From the NCBI RefSeq assembly GCF_947494025.1, contig NZ_CANLTQ010000024.1, positions 1 through 43,220 on the forward strand: DNA of 43,220 bases, read 5' to 3'. Numbering within the stretch: position 1 is the first letter of the stretch; every line of letters starts with the position of its first letter. Both the position numbers and the translations under genes were made by a program. Source of the stretch: an uncultured Jannaschia sp. (GTDB lineage: Bacteria > Pseudomonadota > Alphaproteobacteria > Rhodobacterales > Rhodobacteraceae). Below, piece after piece: positions 34,363 to 41,948 of the stretch. The notes beneath the pieces were generated by a model. It did not search any database and was not told the origin of the DNA. It saw only the letters and a list, made by a program, of their open reading frames with translations.

Positions 34363-35288
34363 GCATGGGCATGGGGGCACGGTGGCCATATCGCCGAAAG
34401 AGGCCGTGCCCTCGCGATCTCCACGTAGCTGACGGGGATCTACTTCCTGATCGAGCCCGCCGTCGGCCTCTGGATCGGTTCGGTCGCCGTCCTGTCGGAC
34501 GCGCTGCACACCTTTTCGGCCGTGGGCGGGGTGCTAGTCGCCTTGGTCGCGGCCCGGATCGCGCGGCGCCCGGCGAACACGGCCTATAGTTTCGGCCACA
34601 GGCTCGCCGAGGTGATCGGTGCGCTCGTCGACGGCGCGTTACTGCTGGGCATGGCGGCCCTGGTGATCGTCATGGGGGCGATGCGCCTCGGACAGCCGGT
34701 CGCCTTCCCTACGGCGCCAATGCCGTGGGTCGTGGCGGCCGGACTGGTCACGGAGGGCGTCTCGCTCGTGCTGCTCTGGCGGCAGCAGAAGACCGACCTC
34801 AACGTGCGCGGGGCCTATTGGCAGATCCTGCAGACCTTCGTCGGCAGCCTGATCATTGTCGCGACGGTCGTGATCCGGTTTACCGGCTCCCTCGCGATCG
34901 ACCCGCTTCTGGGCATGGCCTTCGGCCTCGACCTCGTCCTTCTCCGGGCCGGCTGGAGCATCCTGCGCGAGTCCCTGTGCATCCTGATGGATGCGACCCC
35001 ACCGGGGATGGATCTGCCTGCGGTCGTGGCGAAGCTGGGACAGATCGACGGAGTCCGCGAGGTGTACCATGCCCATGCCTGGCGGCTCTCGGACGGGTGC
35101 GACCTCTTCACGGCTTCACGGCGCATCTTGTTCCGGAGCGGAGAGCGAGCCGGTCCGACCTGCTCGACGCGGCGCATCGTCTCCTCGCGGAGGCCGGCTT
35201 CGGGTTCTCGACGCTGCAGGTCGAGGAACGCGATGCCCCGGCGAACCCGGCGCTGGAGCTGGATGTCGTTCCGGACGGCAGCTCCTGA
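34355..35288 (+). pseudogene. CDF cation efflux protein with three lesions
   Basis: ATG 34355 starts MPEHGHGG, in a different frame from the rest. One base is missing in the run of G at 34373-34377, a TAG follows at 34426-34428 (IST-x-LTGIYF), then about 200 codons of good CDF sequence run: VAVLSDALHTFSAVGG, AYSFGHRLAEVIGALVDG and EVYHAHAWRLSDG. At 35106-35121 CTTCACGG is repeated in tandem, shifting the frame again; the C-terminal domain then reads FTAHLVPERRASRSDL to TGA 35286. The first Asp site is SDALHT. One lesion is a real 8-bp duplication, so this is a genuine pseudogene. Confidence 0.85.
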
Positions 35289-35295
35289 GGCCGTC

Positions 35296-35326
35296 GGAAC
35301 CTTCCAGCGCTGGACATGCGTTCGAT
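35296..35326 (+). promoter_or_regulatory. CueR-type box upstream of the DUF305 gene
   Basis: GGAACC (35296-35301), 19-base spacer starting TTCCAGCGCTGGACATG, then TTCGAT (35321-35326). The core CTTCCAGCGCTGG repeats the box before copC. It is 54 bp before ATG 35380. Confidence 0.65.
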
Positions 35327-35379
35327 GCTCAATCGAGGGGCGAGCGCCGCGCCTCGGAACTTGTGTGACGGAGGATACA

Positions 35380-36312
35380 ATGGCCGACGAGCCGATGCAT
35401 TCGACCGATGCGGAGACCCATGGGACGTCCGAGAAGAGCGGCCCGAACTGGAAGATGTACGCCAACCTCCTGGCGATGGTGACCACGTCGACCGTGGTCA
35501 TGTACTTCTTCATGTACTGGAACATCTATCGCTGGACCGACTTCTGGCTGTCGGAGACGCGGGCCTACATGTCGATGCTGATGTTCGGCACGATGTTGGC
35601 GATCATGCTCTCCTTCATGATCTTCATGTACAAGACGCGGTGGCTGAATCTGACGCTCTACGGCCTCTCCCTGGCCCTCTTCGCCCTCGGGCTGTGGCTC
35701 GTGCGCTCGCAGATCACCGTGCAGGACGAGAGCTGGATGAAGTCCATGATCCCGCACCACTCCATCGCCATCATGGTCTCCGAGCGGGCGACGATCACGG
35801 ACCCGCGCGCGCGCAGGCTCGCCGACGAGATCATCGCCGCGCAGGAGAAGGAGATCGCGGAGATGGAATACCTCATCCGCCAGATCCGCGAGAACGGCGA
35901 AGTGGGCGACGACTATCCGATCGGCGCGCCCGAGGGGCCGACCCCCGTGGCGGCCTCGGTTGCCGAGGCGCTGTCGCGCCCGGCGCTCGCGGGCGTGGAT
36001 GTGGGCGGGATGACCGACGAGGAGGTCGCGCAGGTCGTGCCCGACGCAGTCTGCGCCTTCCGCTTCTCCGAAGGGCAGCAGACGCTGGTCGCGGTGAACA
36101 CCGCGGGAGAAGGCGTGATGAAGATCACCGGACAACTCGTGCCCGTCGCCTTGGCCGAGGGCGAGCTCTCGACGTCGCCCGTCCTCGCCGCCGAGGGCGT
36201 ACGCCTCGCGGTCGTGCCGCAGGAGGGCGGGGAGGGCAGCGACCTGATCTTCGATCTGCAGACCGAGCCGGCGCTGCGCGTCGGCTATGGCGGCGTCTAC
36301 ATCTGCACCTGA
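35380..36312 (+). CDS. DUF305-containing membrane protein
   Basis: A 310-aa protein. Three N-terminal helices (VTTSTVVMYFFMY, MSMLMFGTMLAIML and LTLYGLSLALFALG) are followed by a DUF305 helical domain with the family signature WMKSMIPHHSIAIMVSE and ADEIIAAQEKEIAEMEYLI, then a C-terminal domain of about 120 residues (from VAASVAEAL) that I do not recognise. DUF305 proteins occur beside copper genes and bind metal through His and Met. ATG 35380 has GGAG upstream. The frame is open from 34522, but that upstream part belongs to the CDF pseudogene. Confidence 0.85.
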   Translation: MADEPMHSTDAETHGTSEKSGPNWKMYANLLAMVTTSTVVMYFFMYWNIYRWTDFWLSETRAYMSMLMFGTMLAIMLSFMIFMYKTRWLNLTLYGLSLALFALGLWLVRSQITVQDESWMKSMIPHHSIAIMVSERATITDPRARRLADEIIAAQEKEIAEMEYLIRQIRENGEVGDDYPIGAPEGPTPVAASVAEALSRPALAGVDVGGMTDEEVAQVVPDAVCAFRFSEGQQTLVAVNTAGEGVMKITGQLVPVALAEGELSTSPVLAAEGVRLAVVPQEGGEGSDLIFDLQTEPALRVGYGGVYICT

Positions 36313-36324
36313 GGAGGCTCGACC

Positions 36325-37092
36325 ATGCCGAAGGATACTGCCAAAGAACAGAAGCGCGCCACTATCTACCGGATGGACATGCCGGGCCACACCTGCCCCT
36401 ACGGGCTGAAGTCCGTCGACCTGCTGAAGCGCGAGGGCTTCGAGGTCGACGACAACCTGCTGACATCGCGCGAGGAGACGGACGCCTTCAAGGAGAGGCA
36501 CGACGTCGAGACCACGCCGCAGACCTGGATCGGCGACGAACGGGTCGGCGGCTACGACGACCTGCAGGTGCACCTCGGCAAGAAGAAGCCCGAGGAGGAG
36601 CGGTCCGACACCTCCTACCAGCCGGTGATCGCGTTGTTCGCGGTTGGCGCGGCGCTGGCGGTGGCCTTCACTTGGTTCACCTTCGGCACGCTGCTGACGT
36701 GGCAGACGCTAGCCTGGTTCATCTCCATCTCGATGGTCCTGCTCGGCCTGCAGAAGCTCAAGGACATCGAGAGCTTCTCGACGATGTTCCTCAACTACGA
36801 CCTGCTGGGAAAGCGTTGGGTGCGCTATTCCTACGCCTATCCCTGGATCGAGACGGGCGCGGGCCTGCTGATGACCGCAATGGTCTGGCACTGGCTGTCG
36901 GTGCCCTCCGCGCTGTTCATCGGGACGGTGGGCGCCGCCTCCGTGTTTAAGGCCGTCTACGTCGACAAGCGCGAGCTCAAATGCGCCTGCGTGGGCGGCG
37001 ACAGCAAGGTGCCGCTGGGCTTCGTCTCGCTCACTGAGAACCTGATGATGGTCGCGATGGCGATCTGGATGGGCTGGCGGGCGCTGATCTGA
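36325..37092 (+). CDS. Glutaredoxin-MauE/DoxX fusion protein
   Basis: A 255-aa protein. Residues 10-85 form a glutaredoxin-like domain (IYRMDMPGHTCPYGLKSVD with CPYG, then TTPQTWIGDERVGGYDDLQ with cis-Pro). Residues 100-250 form a four-helix MauE-like membrane domain (SMVLLGLQKLKDIESFSTMF) with CACVGGDSKVPLG before the last helix. MauE-type proteins resemble DsbD/CcdA-type electron carriers or VKOR-like partners, so the fusion may pass thiol electrons across the membrane. A GAGGAGG site lies just before ATG 36325, 12 bases after the DUF305 stop, so the two are co-transcribed. Confidence 0.88.
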   Translation: MPKDTAKEQKRATIYRMDMPGHTCPYGLKSVDLLKREGFEVDDNLLTSREETDAFKERHDVETTPQTWIGDERVGGYDDLQVHLGKKKPEEERSDTSYQPVIALFAVGAALAVAFTWFTFGTLLTWQTLAWFISISMVLLGLQKLKDIESFSTMFLNYDLLGKRWVRYSYAYPWIETGAGLLMTAMVWHWLSVPSALFIGTVGAASVFKAVYVDKRELKCACVGGDSKVPLGFVSLTENLMMVAMAIWMGWRALI

Positions 37093-37112
37093 GGGGCGGG
37101 GTACGTCGCCCC
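37093..37112. terminator. Hairpin between convergent glutaredoxin-MauE and Rieske genes
   Basis: GGGGCG (37093-37098) pairs with CGCCCC (37107-37112) in the 21-bp gap. No T-run. It may stop transcription from both sides. Confidence 0.45.
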
Positions 37113-37113
37113 G

Positions 37114-37683
37114 TCAGCCGATGGTGAGGGTTCCGTCTTCGGCCAGCGCGTAGGGCGGGATGTGCAGGTTTTCGGGCGCCGGCCCCCTCCGGATGCGGCC
37201 CGCCGCGTCGTAATGCGAGCCGTGGCAGGGGCAGAACCAGCCGCCGAAATCTCCGGCGCCGTCGCCCAAGGGCACGCATCCCAGATGCGTGCACACCCCG
37301 ATCTGCACCAGAATGGTCTCCCGGTCCGGCACCGCCCGATTGGCGTCCACGGCCAGCGCGTCCTCGGGCAGGTTGGCGTTGCGGGCGAAGGGGTCGGGAA
37401 GGTCGGTCACTTCCTCGGCCAGAGCCGCCGCGACCTCGGCCGGCGTCCTGTTGCGGATGAAGACCGGCTTGCCCTGCCACATGACCGTGAGCTGCGTCCC
37501 CGGTTCCACCCCAGAGATGTCGACCTGGATCGACAGCAGCGCCAGCACGTCCGCGGACGGGTTCATCTGATCGACGAGGGGCCACAGGGCCGCCCCGGCC
37601 ACCACCGCGCCGGCACCGGCTGTCGCATAGTAGAGGAAGTCCCGCCGCGTGGCCTGCGGGGTTCCATCGGCATCGCCATCCAT
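37114..37683 (-). CDS. petA: Rieske iron-sulfur protein of cytochrome bc1 (UCR type)
   Basis: A 189-aa Rieske protein with an N-terminal Tat-like motif ([15 protein letters not shown]) and a single helix. Cluster ligands are Cys131 and His133 (CTHLGC) and Cys151 and His154 (CPCHGSHYD); Cys136 and Cys153 can form the disulfide. This is the full-length bc1 subunit. petB and petC are not beside it; the gene stands alone under a CueR-type box. The ATG (37683) has GAGGAGGACGAGG upstream. It may replace a copper-damaged Rieske protein, which is inference. Confidence 0.93.
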   Translation of the reverse strand: MDGDADGTPQATRRDFLYYATAGAGAVVAGAALWPLVDQMNPSADVLALLSIQVDISGVEPGTQLTVMWQGKPVFIRNRTPAEVAAALAEEVTDLPDPFARNANLPEDALAVDANRAVPDRETILVQIGVCTHLGCVPLGDGAGDFGGWFCPCHGSHYDAAGRIRRGPAPENLHIPPYALAEDGTLTIG

Positions 37684-37735
37684 CCTCGTCCTCCTCGCTT
37701 GACCCGCGGCCTGTCTGGAAGCCGCCTTTGCGGAC

Positions 37736-37766
37736 CGGAAACCAGCTTCCTCCGGGGTAAGGTCAA
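37736..37766 (-). promoter_or_regulatory. CueR-type box upstream of the Rieske gene
   Basis: Minus strand: TTGACC (37766-37761), spacer starting TTACCCCGGAGGAAGC, then TTTCCG (37741-37736), 19 bases apart. It is 53-83 bp before ATG 37683. Confidence 0.7.
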
Positions 37767-37790
37767 GCCTTCCATCAGATGCGGCCGCCT

Positions 37791-37821
37791 CTTCCCTTCC
37801 AGCGCGGGACCTCGCGTAGCG
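37791..37821 (+). promoter_or_regulatory. CueR-type box upstream of the second DUF1624 gene
   Basis: CTTCCC (37791-37796) then TTCCAGCGCGGGACC and GTAGCG 19 bases on. The core matches the other boxes but the -35 and -10 are weak. It is divergent from the Rieske box. Confidence 0.45.
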
Positions 37822-37858
37822 GTCGGCCCAAGGCATCGACCTGGAGGCGGCGGCTCGC

Positions 37859-38611
37859 ATGGACATTTCGCTTTCGCAGCCCCAGGCCGCGAGCCGTCAT
37901 GCACGCTACCCCGCCGTAGACGTCCTGCGCGGCTGGGCCATCATCGGTGTCGTGCTGTTCCACGTCGTCTGGGATCTGGCCTTCCTCGGCATGATCCCCG
38001 CGCAGTGGGCGGTGCACCCGGCATGGATCGCGTTCGGACGGACGGTCGCGGCGACCTTCATGCTGCTGGTCGGCGTCAGCCTCGCGCTGGCGGCGCGCGG
38101 CGGCCTGGACCCTGGGGCGTTCGGCGCGCGGCTGGCGAAGATCGCCGCCGCCGCCCTGACGATCACACTGGCGACGCGCCTCACGATGCCCGGCGCATAC
38201 GTCTATTTCGGCATCCTCCATGCCATCGTGGTGGCCAGCCTGATCGGGGCGGCGTTCCTGCGCGCGCCTTCCATCGTCGCGTTCCTGCTGGGCGGCGCGA
38301 TCGTCGCCTTCGGCCTGGCCTGGACGGATCCCGCCTTCGACGCCCGGCTGGTGGCCTGGATCGGCTTCGCCGCCGTCCCGTCGCCTTCCGTCGATTTCGC
38401 GCCGGTCTTCCCATGGGCGGGATTCACCCTGATCGGCCTCGCCGTCACCCGCGCGGCGCTGCATCGGGGCTGGCTGGATCGACTGCCGAGACCGGAGGGG
38501 CGCCTCGCGCGCGGGATGGCGCTGACCGGACGCCGGACCCTCACCATCTACCTGCTTCACCAGCCGATCCTTCTCGCGATCCTTTATCCGGTCGTCATGC
38601 TGGCGGGGTGA
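37859..38611 (+). CDS. DUF1624 / heparan N-acetyltransferase-like membrane protein (copy 2)
   Basis: A 250-aa relative of the protein at 13057-13848. Shared blocks include [49 protein letters not shown] and [13 protein letters not shown]. About seven helices. It probably alters a periplasmic glycan by acyl transfer, but no substrate can be named. It is the only rightward gene between the Rieske gene and lgt. Confidence 0.85.
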   Translation: MDISLSQPQAASRHARYPAVDVLRGWAIIGVVLFHVVWDLAFLGMIPAQWAVHPAWIAFGRTVAATFMLLVGVSLALAARGGLDPGAFGARLAKIAAAALTITLATRLTMPGAYVYFGILHAIVVASLIGAAFLRAPSIVAFLLGGAIVAFGLAWTDPAFDARLVAWIGFAAVPSPSVDFAPVFPWAGFTLIGLAVTRAALHRGWLDRLPRPEGRLARGMALTGRRTLTIYLLHQPILLAILYPVVMLAG

Positions 38612-38624
38612 CCGCTGCGCCGCA

Positions 38625-39554
38625 TCAGGCGCGGGGCAGGTCCGGACCGGCCCGATTCCGCTGCGGTCGCGGCCCCCGCACGGCGCGCAGGACGAGCCAG
38701 AGCCCGGCCGCGATCATCGGCAGCGAGAGGATCTGCCCCATCGTCAGGCCGGCCTGCCCCAGTTGCAGCGCGTAGCCCAGCGGGTTTCCCGGTCCGGCGA
38801 ACTGGGCGTCCGGCTGGCGCACGAGCTCGACCAATGCGCGGGCCGTGCCGTAGCCCATGAGGAACGCGCCCGTCAGAAGGCCGGGGCGCGCGAAGGCACC
38901 GCGGCGCCATGCCAGCCATACAAGCACCGCGCCGAGCAAGGCCCCCTCCAGCAGCGCCTCGTAGAGCTGCGAGGGGTGCCGGGCGCACAACCCGACGACG
39001 CCCGCGCAGTCCTGCGCGGCCGCGCCGGGAAAGATCACCGCCCAGGGCAGGTCGGTCGGACGGCCCCACAACTCGGCGTTCACAAAGTTGGCGAGCCGGC
39101 CGAGGAAGAGCCCGATCGGCGTCGCCAGCGCGAGAAGGTCGGACAGCGGCAGCAGCGGCACGCGGTGGCGCAGGTGGAATAGCACCAGCGCGGCCGCGAC
39201 GCCGAGCATCCCGCCATGGAAGGACATGCCCCCCTGCCAGACCATCAGGATCTCAGCCGGGTTGAGGAGGTAGTAGGTCGGCTGATAGAACAGCACGAAG
39301 CCGAGCCGCCCACCCAGGATCACACCGAGCACGATCCAGGTCGCCAGATCCTCCAGCCGCGCGGGCGCGAGCGGCGGGCCGTCCGCCCCCCAGAGGCGCG
39401 GCGTCAGCACCGCCCGGCGGCACAGCCACCATCCCAGCAGGATGCCGGTGATGTAGGCCATCGCGTACCAGCGCAGGGCGAAGGTGAAGGACCCGACCTG
39501 GATCGAGAAGATGTCGGGCCCGATCTCGGGGAAGAGGAGGGCGAGCGGTGTCAT
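38625..39554 (-). CDS. lgt: Prolipoprotein diacylglyceryl transferase
   Basis: A 309-aa Lgt with seven helices. Hallmarks are the [15 protein letters not shown] region, the [11 protein letters not shown] loop and [14 protein letters not shown] followed by [12 protein letters not shown]. It attaches diacylglycerol to the lipobox Cys, the step before LspA and Lnt, both of which are also in this window. The start is ATG 39554 with AAAGG upstream. A CueR-type box lies 60-90 bp upstream. It is probably an accessory copy, as housekeeping lgt is usually elsewhere. Confidence 0.95.
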   Translation of the reverse strand: MTPLALLFPEIGPDIFSIQVGSFTFALRWYAMAYITGILLGWWLCRRAVLTPRLWGADGPPLAPARLEDLATWIVLGVILGGRLGFVLFYQPTYYLLNPAEILMVWQGGMSFHGGMLGVAAALVLFHLRHRVPLLPLSDLLALATPIGLFLGRLANFVNAELWGRPTDLPWAVIFPGAAAQDCAGVVGLCARHPSQLYEALLEGALLGAVLVWLAWRRGAFARPGLLTGAFLMGYGTARALVELVRQPDAQFAGPGNPLGYALQLGQAGLTMGQILSLPMIAAGLWLVLRAVRGPRPQRNRAGPDLPRA

Positions 39555-39611
39555 GGAACCTTTGGAAACTGGGATCGGGGTGGTCGACAGGACCGCCCTT
39601 CGTCGCGGCGG

Positions 39612-39642
39612 CCCCTGCGGCCCTGCTCCGCTGTAAGGTCAA
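39612..39642 (-). promoter_or_regulatory. CueR-type box upstream of lgt
   Basis: Minus strand: TTGACC (39642-39637), spacer starting TTACAGCGGAGCAGGG, then CAGGGG. -35 and dyad fit; the -10 is poor. Confidence 0.6.
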
Positions 39643-39689
39643 GCGCCGATGCGTCACGAGGCCGTGAACTGGCTACTGCCGATCACGCC

Positions 39690-39720
39690 TTGACCCTCCC
39701 CCTTGGAGCCCCCGACCTGC
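39690..39720 (+). promoter_or_regulatory. CueR-type box upstream of the ccmF-like mini-gene
   Basis: TTGACC (39690-39695), a 19-base spacer starting CTCCCCCTTGGAG (arms CTCC/GGAG), then ACCTGC. It is 22 bp before ATG 39743 and is divergent from the lgt box. Confidence 0.65.
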
Positions 39721-39742
39721 CCGTCCGGGACGGTGGGGGACC

Positions 39743-39823
39743 ATGATGCCCGAACTCGGCCATTTCGCCCTGATTTTGACGCTCATGCTCGCGCTGGTGC
39801 TGCGCGCGCTGGACGGGGGTTGA
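39743..39823 (+). CDS. 26-codon ccmF-N-terminus-like mini-gene
   Basis: ATG 39743, preceded by GGTGGGGG, encodes a 26-aa peptide beginning MMPELGHFALILTLMLALVL and ending at TGA 39821. The first 20 residues closely match the N-terminal signal-anchor helix I recall for cytochrome c heme lyase CcmF (xxPELGHFALILALxLALVQ). Nothing further of ccmF follows; the scsB gene ends eight bases later on the other strand. It is either a real small membrane peptide under a CueR-type box or the truncated start of ccmF left by recombination. Confidence 0.55.
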   Translation: MMPELGHFALILTLMLALVLRALDGG

Positions 39824-39830
39824 GGCGCGG

Positions 39831-41948
39831 CTAGTCCGCCGCCCCCGGCCCACCCGCGACCCGCGTCCCCGAAGCGGTGGTCAGCGCCTCTATCACCGCC
39901 CCCGGCGTCAGCACCTCGGAGAGCGCGATCCCCTCCGGCGCGGCCGGGCCGTAGACGATGTTGAACGGGATGCCGAAGCGCCCGTTCGCCTCCAGAAAGG
40001 CGGCGATGCGCGGATCGGGACGCGTCCAGTCGGCCTGCATCGCCACAACCGAGGGCGCGGCGAGCGCATCGACCACAGGCGCCCGCTCCAGCACCAGCGA
40101 CTTGTTGGCGATGCAGGTCAGGCACCAGTCCGCGGTCACGTCGACGAAAACGGCATGGCCCTCGCTCACGTGCCGGGCGATGTCGGCGCGGGCGAACGGG
40201 ACCCAGGCGATCACCTCGTCCTGCGCGGCCGCGCGCGCCTCGGGCCGCATCACCGCCGGCAGGGTGACCATCGCCGCCGCCAGCCCAAGCGCGGCCGCCG
40301 TGGCCCAGCCCCGCCGTGCCAGCCGCGCGCGCATCAGGCCCATCGCCGCGATCACCCCGGTCAGAACGGCCGCCACCGTCCAGGCCAGCGCCTCGGACTG
40401 GACCCCGGCCAGCACCCAGAGCAGCCAGGCCGCCGTCCCCGCCAGCATCAGACCCAGCACGGCCTTGACGACCAGCATCCAGCGACCCGGCCGGGGCAGG
40501 GCAGCCACGAGGTCCGGCCGCGCCGCCACGATCAGGTAGGGCAGGGCGAGGCCCAGCCCCATCGCGGTGAAGATCGCCACGACCTCGAAGGACGAGCCGG
40601 TCAGCGCAAAGGCCACCGCCGTCCCCAGCAGCGGGGCCGAGCAGGGCGTGGCCAGCACCGCCGCGAAGGCCCCGGTGGCGAAGTCCCCGGCATGGCCGCG
40701 CCCGCCCCCCGCCGCGAGCCGGGTGGCGAGGCCCGAGGGAAGCGCGATGTCGAACAGGCCGAAGAAGGAGGCCGCGAAGAGTCCCAGCACCAGGACGAGG
40801 AGGACGAGGAAGTAGGGGTTCTGGAACTGCGTCCCCCAGCCGATCGCGTAGCCCAAGGCTTGCAGCCCGATCACCGCGCCCGCCAGCGCCAGCATGAAGG
40901 CCAGCGTTCCGGCCGCCGTCGCGAGGAACCCCGTCCGGACCCGCCGCCGGGACACCTGGGCGGCGTTCAGCGCGGAGGAGAGCTTGACCGACAGGACCGG
41001 CAGGACGCAGGGCATCGCGTTGAGGATCAGCCCCCCGCCGAAGGCCAGCGCGAGGATCCAGGCCAGCGCCGACCAGGGCCTCGCCGCGCCTTCGACGGCG
41101 TAGGGCGGCGGGGGCGGCGAGGCGGCGACCGTCACGTTCTCAAAGGTCGTGGCATCCGGGCCGTCGGTGACCGTCAGGGTCAGCGGTGCGGCCGGATCTG
41201 ACAGCGCCAGCACCGGCAGCGAGGCCCAGAGCGTGCGGCCGTCCGCCGACACGCGGATGTCGGGCCCGCCGAAGGCGGTGCCTTGGCCCATCTCGGGAAA
41301 GACATCCGGGGCCCGCCAGCCTGACGTCCGGTCCAGCGCGACGGTCAGCGCCCCGCCGACGGGGGGCAGGGCGGCGGCGCGCAGCGTCATGTCCGACGCC
41401 TCGGGCGAGGCGGGCACGCGCGCGGCCCATTCGGCGACCCTTGCGGCCGAGGCCTGGTCGATGCCCGTCCCCGCGGGGACATCGAGCGCGAGGTCGAACT
41501 GCAGCGGCACACAGATGTCGGAGCAGGCCAGCATCGAGACGGCGGCGCGCAGGCGGGCGGGCTCTCCCGGCTCCGCGAGCGTGACGCGGATCGGGTGGAC
41601 GACCTTGTCGGCATATCCGAAATTCTCGATGCCGAAGGCGCGGAAGCGCATGGGCGCGGGCCATTGGAACTCCGCCGCGGCGACGTTCTTCGAGCCCTGC
41701 CAGTCTACCTCGGGCGGCAGCCCGACCTCGCCGGGGGAGCGCCAGTAGGTCTTCCACCCCTCCGCGATGTCGAGGGCGAGACCGGCCGAAATGCTGCCCG
41801 CGTCGGGCCCGGTCCCGTCCTCGACGGTGACGAGCCGCGCCGTGAGCGCGGGCGACTCGAAGACCTCCGACACGGCGGCGACGGCTGGGCTGCCGAACGT
41901 GGAAAGGCACAGGACAAAGGACAGGGCGATCCGAGTCAGGCTAATCAT
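39831..41948 (-). CDS. scsB: ScsB / DsbD-family thiol-disulfide reductase
   Basis: A 705-aa protein. A signal ends near AVAAVS, then an ScsB-type periplasmic domain to about residue 280 with Cys in ACSDICVPL. Eight or nine helices follow with the reactive pair NAMPCVLPVLS and LATPCSAPLLG, and a C-terminal thioredoxin-like domain has DWCLTCIANK. It moves electrons from cytoplasmic thioredoxin to periplasmic partners such as ScsC. ATG 41948 overlaps the scsC stop (ATGA). Scs proteins are known as suppressors of copper sensitivity. Confidence 0.93.
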   Translation of the reverse strand: MISLTRIALSFVLCLSTFGSPAVAAVSEVFESPALTARLVTVEDGTGPDAGSISAGLALDIAEGWKTYWRSPGEVGLPPEVDWQGSKNVAAAEFQWPAPMRFRAFGIENFGYADKVVHPIRVTLAEPGEPARLRAAVSMLACSDICVPLQFDLALDVPAGTGIDQASAARVAEWAARVPASPEASDMTLRAAALPPVGGALTVALDRTSGWRAPDVFPEMGQGTAFGGPDIRVSADGRTLWASLPVLALSDPAAPLTLTVTDGPDATTFENVTVAASPPPPPYAVEGAARPWSALAWILALAFGGGLILNAMPCVLPVLSVKLSSALNAAQVSRRRVRTGFLATAAGTLAFMLALAGAVIGLQALGYAIGWGTQFQNPYFLVLLVLVLGLFAASFFGLFDIALPSGLATRLAAGGGRGHAGDFATGAFAAVLATPCSAPLLGTAVAFALTGSSFEVVAIFTAMGLGLALPYLIVAARPDLVAALPRPGRWMLVVKAVLGLMLAGTAAWLLWVLAGVQSEALAWTVAAVLTGVIAAMGLMRARLARRGWATAAALGLAAAMVTLPAVMRPEARAAAQDEVIAWVPFARADIARHVSEGHAVFVDVTADWCLTCIANKSLVLERAPVVDALAAPSVVAMQADWTRPDPRIAAFLEANGRFGIPFNIVYGPAAPEGIALSEVLTPGAVIEALTTASGTRVAGGPGAAD

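Noticed and set aside
28960-34428. Programmed reading of TAG as an amino acid
   Set aside because: The affected genes mostly carry frameshifts or truncations too, and intact genes nearby end normally; pseudogene decay is simpler.
34522-36312. A single 596-codon open frame joining CDF and DUF305 sequences
   Set aside because: The first part is the middle of a broken CDF gene in the same frame by chance; the DUF305 gene has its own ATG, ribosome site and box at 35296-35380.
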